Source of the DNA: an uncultured Coriobacteriaceae bacterium
Lineage (GTDB): Bacteria > Actinomycetota > Coriobacteriia > Coriobacteriales > QAMH01
DNA: 11,828 bases
Direction of reading: 5' to 3'
Assembly: GCA_902796975.1 (NCBI GenBank)
Contig: CADBRF010000116.1
Location: 1 to 11,828 of the forward strand
The translations under genes were made by a program, and so were the position numbers. Under the pieces are notes generated by a model that had not been told where the DNA came from, did no database searches, and was given only the letters and a program-made list of their open reading frames with translations. This document shows positions 5,796 to 11,828 of the stretch, piece by piece; positions within the stretch are counted from its first letter, which is position 1, and each line of letters begins with the position of its first letter.

Positions 5796-8324
5796 TCAAT
5801 TTTCGCTGCTAATTAAGTACTCGACGCAAATCGCCTTGAGTTTACAGAGGTATTCTGCAATCCAAGCGTACATGCCATCCCAATCGTCATTGTCAAAGTC
5901 CGCCTTTTTCTTTACCAACAGGCTCCTCGACTTTTTCTGCTCGTCAGCGGAGTCCCAATGAATTTCTGCATCGGGGGACTGGAGGGCGTTGTCGACGTCG
6001 TCACGGTGTTTTATCAGCTCGAGATATTTATCAACCGTGCTAAACCAGATGTCTGCGCCTATAAATCCATCACGGGCGTAAAGGTTAGCATCGAGGTGGA
6101 AACTGCCTTCTCCGATGCCGAAGCTTGCCCAGGCGTCTTTGTTCAGTGTGCGATACGAGGGGTCCTCGAAAGCCCCGACGAATGCTGGATCAGCGCTGCA
6201 GAAATCGTAGAAACCGTCCCAGAACATCATACGGAACTTCTTGTTGTCAGCGGTTACCGATCCCGCTCCGGCCGCTGTGAGTTTCTTTCTCAGTTCATCA
6301 AGAAGAATTCCATCCTCAGTTTTCCAGAAAGACCAACCATTCCTCGCCCCCGATCCACCAGCCAATGCGACACATCGCTTGGCAGCGAGAGAGGGGCTAT
6401 TGAATTCTTCACCATTTTCCAAACGTATCGTCCCAACTGCTGTGACCTCTGCGGTGCCTGGGTAGCTGGGGCTTGTGCTAATGATGTTGGTACCAGCGGA
6501 TATGATTCCATTTGAGACCAACTCGCGGAATCGAATGGTTTTGCTTGTCTCGCCCTTTTTTTCAGGTAGATATTTCAGGCGAGTGGAATCGTCTAGTTTT
6601 GGAAGTTCCCAAATGCTCAGCGCTTCGTCCGCCAACAGTTTTGCACGGGTGGTAATTTCGTCAACATCCCATTTTGTTGCATCCTTAAGAGCTACCGAGA
6701 TGACGATGTATTCTTTGCCGTATCCACCAACTGCGCGGCCCTTCTTCTCTTCGAATGTCCCATCCGATAACTCGGAGTTGTAGGCAGTCAGTGTTAAATT
6801 CCCTAAGTTGTTGATGCCGGTCTCAAACTTCTCCTCATAGTTCTCCCCGAGCATGTCGCGCCATTCCACATGCGCCAGCGCGTTCTGGGGCATGATGTGC
6901 TCGATAGTGTATGTGCCGTTAAAGAAATCCCTTTCGTCTTTTGGATGATGTGAATTTTCAAGCTTGGAGAGCATGTAAAGTGACTTCTTAAAGTGATATG
7001 AATCACGTGCCAGCAACTCGCGCTCGAACTCAGCATCAGTCGGAAACCGCCTATTTGTGCCCGCCTCGTTCAAGAGCATCGCTTCGAATGCTTCGCTGTA
7101 ATTTCCTTCGTTATCCTGGACATTATTCAACCGGGCGATAATTGATGGCAGGAATTTGTTGAATGAGCTGCTCGCGCAGTCACATACTGCTCTACGGAAA
7201 ACATACGACTCTGTAGTCGTGAGCATGGACAAGAAGTCTTCTTTATCGAACGCTCCCGCCTCATAATCGTCGTAGAAGGAGAGAAGCAACGGATTAAGCG
7301 TTGACGTATCTAACTTAGCTATACTGTCGAGAATCCTCTTCATGTCAGGATCTTTCGCTGCGCCTTCTGTGATGCAGGCGTAGTAGCGCGCGAAGCGCTC
7401 GAGCTCCTTCAGAAGTTCAACAATGTTTCCATCCTTGTCATAGCCATTGTTGACTACGTGCCGCTTGAACGCTGGATAGACATCGCGCTTTGCGAGCGAC
7501 TCCGGAGCGTATTGGACTGTAAGGTAGTTCCTGATGAAGTCATCGAAAACGCTGTCGTAGACGTCAGGACCGAGTGTTTCCTCGATTACGCGCCAATGGT
7601 TGCGGTACATCTTCTCTTGCTCATCCATGGGTAGACCCATAAGCACATAGTTGCGGATGAGGTCTGCCGAAGAGAGATCTTTGCCGGTTGAGTTCATAGA
7701 CTCGAAAATGAGCTGGGGATTGTCGCGCCCTTGGTCGAGGGAAATCGACACGATCTCCAGACGCTGCAGTCCATCCCATACCTGATTAACGTCTGAAATG
7801 GCTTCGAGACGATTTCTGTAAAGATTCAGGTTGTTGATGATGCGAGCAGATGACTCATCCACTTTGTTATCAGGATCGACAAGATGATCGATGATGGATT
7901 TGAGTGTGGCAGTATCACCTTGGGAGAGTGTCAATTTATAACGGTCATCGCCCTGCTGGTAAGGCATGACAACATAGTTGCCGTTGACAATCTGTTCGTA
8001 GGAGAAATGGAGCGGCTCGTCTTTGTGGTCGCGAGCGTATTCGGCGAGTGCGACCATCAGTAACACAACCGTTGTTACGCGCTGCTGACCATCGATGAGC
8101 AACAGCGGTGTCACGCCGGCGGCAGACATGGTTCCATCTTGAATCCAGACAACCGAACCGGTGAAATGCTTGTCAGCCGGGCGTTTGCCCACGTAGAGGA
8201 TATCTTCCCAAAGCTGGACGCACTGGTCTTCGTCCCAAGAATAGGGGCGCTGGTATACGGGAATGACAAATCGTTGGCTTGAATTCGAGAGCAGCACAGT
8301 TAATGCAACAGGGGCAGCATTCAT
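5796..8324 (-). CDS. DUF262/DUF1524 GmrSD-type predicted nuclease with RAMA/DUF4357-like and DUF4268-like C-terminus
   Basis: The product is 842 residues. The N-terminal DUF262 domain carries IPVYQRPYSW (21-30) and the ParB-like NTPase motif DGQQR (78-82). A long helical middle leads to a DUF1524 HNH-type nuclease core with HIMP (476-479) and NLGNLTLTAYN (506-516). Residues about 595-680 (FRELVSNGIISAGT ... FNSPSLAAKR ... NGWSFW) resemble RAMA/DUF4357 modules, predicted readers of modified DNA. About 695-840 resembles DUF4268. Characterised GmrSD proteins are NTP-dependent type IV enzymes that cut modified phage DNA, so anti-phage defence is the likely role. The ATG at 8324 follows AGGAAA, with a TATAAT box about 30 bp upstream. 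No membrane segment is seen. Base composition is lower in GC than hsdM, consistent with transfer. The substrate is unknown. Confidence 0.88.
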   Translation of the reverse strand: MNAAPVALTVLLSNSSQRFVIPVYQRPYSWDEDQCVQLWEDILYVGKRPADKHFTGSVVWIQDGTMSAAGVTPLLLIDGQQRVTTVVLLMVALAEYARDHKDEPLHFSYEQIVNGNYVVMPYQQGDDRYKLTLSQGDTATLKSIIDHLVDPDNKVDESSARIINNLNLYRNRLEAISDVNQVWDGLQRLEIVSISLDQGRDNPQLIFESMNSTGKDLSSADLIRNYVLMGLPMDEQEKMYRNHWRVIEETLGPDVYDSVFDDFIRNYLTVQYAPESLAKRDVYPAFKRHVVNNGYDKDGNIVELLKELERFARYYACITEGAAKDPDMKRILDSIAKLDTSTLNPLLLSFYDDYEAGAFDKEDFLSMLTTTESYVFRRAVCDCASSSFNKFLPSIIARLNNVQDNEGNYSEAFEAMLLNEAGTNRRFPTDAEFERELLARDSYHFKKSLYMLSKLENSHHPKDERDFFNGTYTIEHIMPQNALAHVEWRDMLGENYEEKFETGINNLGNLTLTAYNSELSDGTFEEKKGRAVGGYGKEYIVISVALKDATKWDVDEITTRAKLLADEALSIWELPKLDDSTRLKYLPEKKGETSKTIRFRELVSNGIISAGTNIISTSPSYPGTAEVTAVGTIRLENGEEFNSPSLAAKRCVALAGGSGARNGWSFWKTEDGILLDELRKKLTAAGAGSVTADNKKFRMMFWDGFYDFCSADPAFVGAFEDPSYRTLNKDAWASFGIGEGSFHLDANLYARDGFIGADIWFSTVDKYLELIKHRDDVDNALQSPDAEIHWDSADEQKKSRSLLVKKKADFDNDDWDGMYAWIAEYLCKLKAICVEYLISSEN

Positions 8325-8354
8325 ACGAGTTTCCTATCTCTTCTGATGGGAAGA

Positions 8355-8385
8355 ATTATAAACGTACGCTGAGTATGCTGCCCAA
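8355..8385 (-). promoter_or_regulatory. Predicted promoter of the DUF262 gene
   Basis: Reading the - strand, a consensus TATAAT (8360-8355), within TTTATAAT, stands 30 bp before the ATG at 8324. A weak -35 candidate TTGGGC (8385-8380) lies at a long 19-bp spacing. The 90-bp gap to the upstream gene is otherwise empty. The -10 is convincing; the -35 is not. Confidence 0.55.
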
Positions 8386-8414
8386 ATGGTTGACGTTTCT
8401 AGCCTCCCGCACAC

Positions 8415-8999
8415 CTACCGCTCTGCCCTCACCCCGGCTTCCCGCGCTGGCAACTGCGTCCGGAACCTGGTCCACTCGCCGCTATCGCGCTCTTCCGCCT
8501 CCGCAGACCACAGCCCTATATAGCTGCTGTCATCGTCGTATTCCCGGAAGTAGCGGAGGTTCAGCAACACATAGCCGCTGTCGGTCTTGCAGAGGTATCT
8601 AGCAGCGACAAAGTAGTTCTGTCCGGTGAATCCGGTGCCGTTTGTGTAGGTGGCAAAGTTCTCCTCGCGCACGATGCCCCCGCTGAAGGATTCCACCTGC
8701 CCCAGGGTATCGATGAGCTGCTGGGCGTCTGCCTCGCTGACCTGCCATTTTTCTCGCGCGGCGGGGGAGAAGAGACCCAATACCTTCTCGGCATCGCCCT
8801 CGTCTGCCGCCGCTGTCAGGTATCCGGTGAAGTCGTAGGCCTCATTTACATCGTATTTCTCGGAGTGCCAGAGGAACATAGTGGGCGTGTACTCATCGGC
8901 GTAGAAGTACATCGGGTTGCCGCGCTCCATGACATCATAGTCGCCGTGAATCCCCTCGGTGCCCGCGCGCAGCTGGGTCCTGGCAACGCTCGTGCCCAC
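8415..8999 (-). CDS. Hypothetical protein, weakly DUF5104-like; start uncertain
   Basis: This 194-residue frame is counted from GTG at 8999. Residues about 55-175 run AAADEGDAEKVLGLFSPAAREKW, a helical stretch, FSGGIV, AARYLCKTDSGYVLLNLRYF and YIGLWS. That order (counting helix with LFS, then a beta region with a G-rich turn, ending IGLWS) resembles DUF5104, a domain often found in small lipoproteins. I make that match from memory and with low certainty. The N-terminus is odd: no signal peptide or lipobox is visible, and GGAGGG lies 13 nt before the GTG, farther than usual. The frame stays open upstream, overlapping the preceding gene, without an ATG. It may be 5'-truncated. It lies 53 bp after the gene ending at 9053 and is probably co-transcribed with it. 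It is rich in Asp/Glu and aromatic residues. Confidence 0.6.
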   Translation of the reverse strand: MGTSVARTQLRAGTEGIHGDYDVMERGNPMYFYADEYTPTMFLWHSEKYDVNEAYDFTGYLTAAADEGDAEKVLGLFSPAAREKWQVSEADAQQLIDTLGQVESFSGGIVREENFATYTNGTGFTGQNYFVAARYLCKTDSGYVLLNLRYFREYDDDSSYIGLWSAEAEERDSGEWTRFRTQLPAREAGVRAER

Positions 9000-9052
9000 G
9001 GCTGGGATGAAACCCTCCGTGTTGCATTGCCCATGCGGTTGTCCTGCTTGCT

Positions 9053-9553
9053 CTACTTGTTCTGCAGCGACTCCAGCAGCGAGCCGAGCATTTCCGCTTC
9101 GGCCGTGAGGAACTGGTGGTCTTCGATCTTTATGTCAGTATACGAGTGCCTGACGGTTGCCGCATCATATTGTTCCCAGCTATAGTGGCCGGGCGTCCCA
9201 TCGTTGTCCACGAAATAGAAGCCGTCCTCCGCGATCAAAAAGCCCCTCTTGTAGTTGCCCAAGACGGTGCAGGCAGCAACAAAGTAGATTTTCCCGGCGC
9301 CCATGGCACCAAAGTTCTCGCATCCCTGCTCGAGCTTCTTCTTGCCTTTCTTGGTCTCGAAATCGGGTCCGCAGACGAAATTGAACTCGCGGTAGCAGCG
9401 CGTTACCTCGTCGAAGTCGTTGATGACAGATTCCAGGTCATCGTGCCCGCGGGGGCCGAGCAGCGGGTAGAGGTTGTCGTTGCTGTCGATACGGGTTTCG
9501 AACTTGGGCTTTTCGGGCTGCTTGGGCTTGCTCTTCTTCGAAAATAGCGACAT
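9053..9553 (-). CDS. Hypothetical soluble protein
   Basis: I do not recognise this 166-residue protein with certainty. It begins with a lysine/proline-rich segment (MSLFSKKSKPKQPEKPKFE), has a second Lys-rich patch (ETKKGKKKLEQG, about 67-78), and has no signal peptide or membrane segment. The C-terminal half (GKIYFVAACTVLGNYKRGFLI, then EDGFYFVDNDGTPGHYSWEQY) reads as successive beta strands ending in a helix. That would suit a PH-like fold, but this is only an impression. The start is well supported: ATG at 9553 follows AAAGGAGG at ideal spacing, the strongest ribosome site in the window. No clear promoter was found upstream. It heads a probable two-gene unit with the gene at 8415-8999. Confidence 0.75.
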   Translation of the reverse strand: MSLFSKKSKPKQPEKPKFETRIDSNDNLYPLLGPRGHDDLESVINDFDEVTRCYREFNFVCGPDFETKKGKKKLEQGCENFGAMGAGKIYFVAACTVLGNYKRGFLIAEDGFYFVDNDGTPGHYSWEQYDAATVRHSYTDIKIEDHQFLTAEAEMLGSLLESLQNK

Positions 9554-9741
9554 GAGGCCTCCTTTTACGGGTTCACTCTCTGTCCAACTCTAGGGTCCTG
9601 ACCTTTTCCGGCAGGTAAACAGGCTGTTCCCGGTTCAAGCCGGGCGGGCGCTCCAGCCGGCGGGGGAGTGCGCGGTGCTCCTATCCCTATGATGGCAAGT
9701 TTTTGTCCCCCGGCAAGTACGAGTCGTGCATGCTCCGCGCC

Positions 9742-9949
9742 CGTTCGTGCAAGCTGGTCCCAGCCCCCGCGGAACGGCTCTAGCCCCTCAGCTCGTTCAT
9801 CCAAGCCAGTTTTAGCCCTCGCGGAGTGTCCCCAGCACCTTGGCCCGTTCGCTCAAACCTGTTTCAACCTTCAGTGAACGATTCCAGTTCCCCAATCCGT
9901 TCAGGGAAGGAAGAAACCGCCCTCAGCGAACGATTGACACCATCCAATT
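9742..9949. repeat. Degenerate 52-bp tandem repeat, four units, each with CGTTC-N25-GAACG
   Basis: CGTTC recurs at 9742, 9794, 9846 and 9898, exactly 52 bp apart. In units 1, 3 and 4 it is followed after exactly 25 nt by its inverse GAACG (9772, 9876, 9928). Unit 2 has the decayed form GAGTG at 9824. Between them runs a loosely conserved CAAGCYxGTTTxAGCCCTCxG stretch. The period is not a multiple of 3, so this is not a coding repeat. It looks like a tandem array of small hairpin-forming intergenic elements; the function is unknown. Confidence 0.75.
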
Positions 9950-9995
9950 AGTTGACACAGCCAAAGCATCGGATGGTTTCCGCGGCTTCACACAT

Positions 9996-10034
9996 AAAAA
10001 GGGCGCCCGACACATACATGTCAAGCGCCCTTTT
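9996..10034 (-). terminator. Intrinsic terminator of the copper operon
   Basis: A 10-bp perfect stem AAAAGGGCGC (9997-10006) / GCGCCCTTTT (10025-10034) encloses a second 4-bp stem GACA/TGTC (10009-10012 / 10019-10022) with a 6-nt loop. On the - strand it ends in a run of five T (10000-9996). It lies 25 bp after the chaperone stop codon. The A/T flanks on both sides would also let it work for transcription from the left. Confidence 0.9.
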
Positions 10035-10059
10035 CTGGGATATGTAGCGTTATGGGTCT

Positions 10060-10266
10060 CTATGCCATCTTGGCTTCGTAACCAGCGTCAACAACAGCTG
10101 CGACGAGGGCCTCGTCGGCCACATCAGCGGAAAGCGTGACCACAGCGGAATCGGTGTTGTGGTCTGCAACTGCGGACTCCACGCCGTCAATTTTCTCGAG
10201 GGCCTTCTTGACACGGCCTTCGCACTTCTCGCACATCATGCCCGTAACGGTGAGCTTCTTTTCCAT
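10060..10266 (-). CDS. copZ: CopZ-like copper chaperone (heavy-metal-associated domain)
   Basis: This 68-residue protein is a single ferredoxin-like HMA domain. The metal site GMMCEKC (residues 9-15) has the MxCxxC form, and the usual beta-alpha-beta-beta-alpha-beta layout follows (VKKALEKIDGVESAVAD ... AVVTL ... EALVAAVVDAGYEAKM). Such proteins bind Cu(I) in the cytoplasm and pass it to the exporter. I chose the ATG at 10266 because TTGGAG lies 7 nt before it; an ATG 18 nt earlier (10284) has no ribosome site. It starts 31 bp after the CopA stop in the same operon and is followed by a strong terminator. Its motif is close to that at the C-terminus of CopA, which suggests duplication. Confidence 0.9.
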   Translation of the reverse strand: MEKKLTVTGMMCEKCEGRVKKALEKIDGVESAVADHNTDSAVVTLSADVADEALVAAVVDAGYEAKMA

Positions 10267-10296
10267 CGTGTTCTCCAATCTCATAGCTTTACGTAT

Positions 10297-11828
10297 CTAT
10301 TCCGCCGCATGAACTGGGGCGGTTGAAACCACTTCTGCCTCGTAGTCCTCCTCGACAATGGCGTTGATGAGAACCTGATTGTCGACCTCGTGGCTAAGGT
10401 AGGCAACGGCGCTCCGGGGCAGGGAAACGTCCGCGCGAACCACGCCGTCCACACCTTCAAGCGCCTTGGTGACATGCGCCACGCAGTTCTTGCACATCAT
10501 GCCATCGACGTCGAAGGTCTTGGCGATGGTCGCCTCTGCTGGCGGCTCGGGGAAGGTTGGTTCCGACTCAGCGGGCTTTGCGCTGGCGACAGGCTCGCTC
10601 GCGACAGCTGCAGTTTCCATGCTGGCTGTAGGTTCGCTGGAAGCAACAGGCGCGCTCACTGCTTCGGGAATCTGTGTTGCAACAGGGGTCGCTGGCGTTT
10701 CTGCCTCCACCTCGGGCGTGGTGAAGCTGGGCTTCCATGCTCGCATGCGGAGCGAGTTGGAGACGACGAACACCGAGGAGAATCCCATGGCTGCTGCACC
10801 GATCATGGGGTTGATGGTGAGGCCCGCCCAGCTGAAGAGGCCTGCCGCGATGGGGATGCAGATGACGTTGTAGATGAGAGCCCAGAAGAGGTTCTGCTTG
10901 ATGGTCCTTAGCGTGCGCCTGGAGAGCTGAACCGCCGTGGGGACGTCCATGAGGTCACTTCTCATGAGCACGACATCTGCGCTGTCGATGGCGATGTCGG
11001 TACCGTTGCCAATCGCCACGCCAACATCGGCGCGGGCGAGCGCGGGAGCGTCGTTGACGCCGTCGCCCACCATGATGACCCGGCCCTCATCCGAGAGCTT
11101 GGCGATTTCACGCTCTTTGTCTCCCGGCAGAACGCCGGCGATAACCGTGTCGACACCTGCCTGCTTCTGGATTGCGGCAGCCGTCCGCTCGTTGTCGCCT
11201 GTGAGCATGACGGTGCGGATGCCCATGGCCCGGAGCTCGGCAATCGCGCGTTCGCTTGTGGGCTTGATGGCATCGGCCGCGGCAATGATGCCGAGCAACT
11301 TGCCATCGCGGGCGAAGAAGAGGGGAGTGGCGCCCTGGTCCGCATAGGCTTCAGAGATGACAGTGGCGTCGGCGATGGCGACCCCGTGGCTTTCCATCAT
11401 GCGGAGGTTGCCGGCGAGCACCTCATCTCCACCAACGCTGGCACGGATGCCCTCGCCGGGGATCTGTTCGAAATCCGTAACCGAACCTGCCGCAGAAGCG
11501 ATGCCCTGACCCTGGGCGTAGTCCACAACCGCCTGGGCAAGCGGATGCTCGGAGAGGCTCTCAATGGCAGTCGCCAAGGCAACGAGTTCGTTCTCATCGG
11601 TGCTTTGACCTGCAGAAATGTCGATGACTTGGGGTTTGCCGCTCGTGATGGTTCCGGTCTTGTCGAAGACGACGGTCTTTGCCTCGCCCGAGGTCTCGAG
11701 CGAATCCGCGTCCTTGATGAGGATGCCGTGGGATGCGCCGCGCCCCGTGCCAACCATGATGGCGGTGGGGGTCGCCAGGCCGAGCGCGCAAGGGCAGGAG
11801 ATGACGAGCACGCTGATGGCGTAGTTGA
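10297..11828 (-). CDS. copA: CopA-type Cu(+)-exporting P1B ATPase with C-terminal HMA domain (N-terminal part outside window)
   Basis: Only the C-terminal ~509 residues are present; the frame runs off the right edge, so the ATG at 11811 is internal. Counting from it, the ion-channel motif CPC is at 6-8. The phosphorylation site DKTGT (50-54), SEHP (87-90), TGDN (204-207) and GDGVND (249-254) follow. The last membrane pair carries YN (about 314-315) and MGFSS (342-346), which mark the Cu(I)-transporting P1B-1 class. The protein would use ATP to export Cu(I) across the cytoplasmic membrane. Unusually, it continues into a Pro/Ala/Glu-rich linker (about 365-428) and a C-terminal HMA domain with GMMCKNC (437-443). 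Most bacterial CopA proteins carry HMA domains only at the N-terminus. A CopZ-like gene follows 30 nt downstream. Silver may also be a substrate. No regulator gene or operator is visible here. Confidence 0.95.
   Translation of the reverse strand, partial: NYAISVLVISCPCALGLATPTAIMVGTGRGASHGILIKDADSLETSGEAKTVVFDKTGTITSGKPQVIDISAGQSTDENELVALATAIESLSEHPLAQAVVDYAQGQGIASAAGSVTDFEQIPGEGIRASVGGDEVLAGNLRMMESHGVAIADATVISEAYADQGATPLFFARDGKLLGIIAAADAIKPTSERAIAELRAMGIRTVMLTGDNERTAAAIQKQAGVDTVIAGVLPGDKEREIAKLSDEGRVIMVGDGVNDAPALARADVGVAIGNGTDIAIDSADVVLMRSDLMDVPTAVQLSRRTLRTIKQNLFWALIYNVICIPIAAGLFSWAGLTINPMIGAAAMGFSSVFVVSNSLRMRAWKPSFTTPEVEAETPATPVATQIPEAVSAPVASSEPTASMETAAVASEPVASAKPAESEPTFPEPPAEATIAKTFDVDGMMCKNCVAHVTKALEGVDGVVRADVSLPRSAVAYLSHEVDNQVLINAIVEEDYEAEVVSTAPVHAAE

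Larger units (their letters stand above)
9554..10059. other. Gene-free region between two - strand operons
   Basis: About 500 bp lie between the ATG of the gene at 9553 and the stop of the copper chaperone at 10060. Bases 9554-9741 hold the ribosome site at the left edge and GC-rich sequence with faint similarity to the 52-bp repeats next to it (CAAGYYxG, CGGGGGAGTG). Bases 9742-9949 are the tandem repeats and 9996-10034 the terminator. A 79-codon open frame at 9565-9804 (- strand) runs through repeats and has no ribosome site, so I do not call it. No promoter convinced me. Confidence 0.7.

Noticed and set aside
5958..6515. A 185-codon + strand open frame opposite the DUF262 gene
   Set aside because: The - strand protein has clear domain motifs here; the + frame has none.
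9565..9804. A 79-codon - strand open frame in the gap upstream of the gene at 9553
   Set aside because: It runs through non-coding 52-bp repeats whose period is not a multiple of 3, and no ribosome site precedes it.
9742..9949. Possible CRISPR array
   Set aside because: The units are contiguous and degenerate with no unique spacers between conserved repeats, and no cas gene is in the window.
9933..9957. Two TTGACA boxes (9933-9938 and 9952-9957, + strand) as a promoter
   Set aside because: No acceptable -10 box follows either at 16-18 bp and no + strand gene lies downstream.

Overview
The window comes from a GC-rich bacterium. Codon use in hsdR/hsdM and copA is strongly G/C-ending, strong AGGAGG-type ribosome sites are present, and the gene families look like those of Actinobacteria of the Coriobacteriia (for example Collinsella). 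That placement is an inference, not something the sequence proves. Nothing here is a housekeeping marker.

Positions 1-5464 are a type I restriction-modification locus with the architecture of a phase-variable, DNA-inverting system. On the + strand lie the end of hsdR, a complete hsdM and a complete hsdS, closely packed as one operon. Convergent to hsdS, on the - strand, is a 267-residue tyrosine recombinase with all six catalytic residues. Just upstream of it, on the same strand, is a second hsdS that lacks only its first ~53 codons and has no start. The two hsdS copies face each other and share two pairs of inverted repeats. One pair lies before the first target-recognition domain (1872-1987 / 5349-5464, 116 bp, about 94% identical, with a perfect 45-bp core). 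The other lies before the second domain (2548-2752 / 4635-4839, 205 bp, about 84% identical, with a perfect 36-bp core). Inversion at these repeats would put the silent domains in frame behind the expressed start and give four HsdS specificities. The recombinase lies inside the segment it would flip, so each inversion also reverses its position relative to the hsdRMS operon. Its start codon lies in one arm of a perfect 10-bp inverted repeat.

Positions 5499-8324 (- strand) hold an 842-residue DUF262/DUF1524 (GmrSD-type) predicted nuclease with a RAMA/DUF4357-like and a DUF4268-like C-terminus, behind a recognisable -10 box. A 94-codon tail, apparently from a second GmrSD-type protein, follows it. 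Read-through from this gene would run into the silent hsdS and the recombinase. The domain set suggests a modification-sensing partner for the adjacent switchable adenine methyltransferase.

Positions 8415-9553 (- strand) hold two small genes without firm function. One is weakly DUF5104-like with a doubtful start; the other is a soluble lysine-rich protein behind a strong ribosome site. Positions 9554-10059 carry no gene but hold four 52-bp degenerate tandem units, each built on CGTTC-N25-GAACG, and a clear terminator. Positions 10060-11828 (- strand) are a copper-export operon: the C-terminal part of a CopA-type P1B ATPase with an extra C-terminal metal-binding domain, followed by a CopZ-like chaperone.
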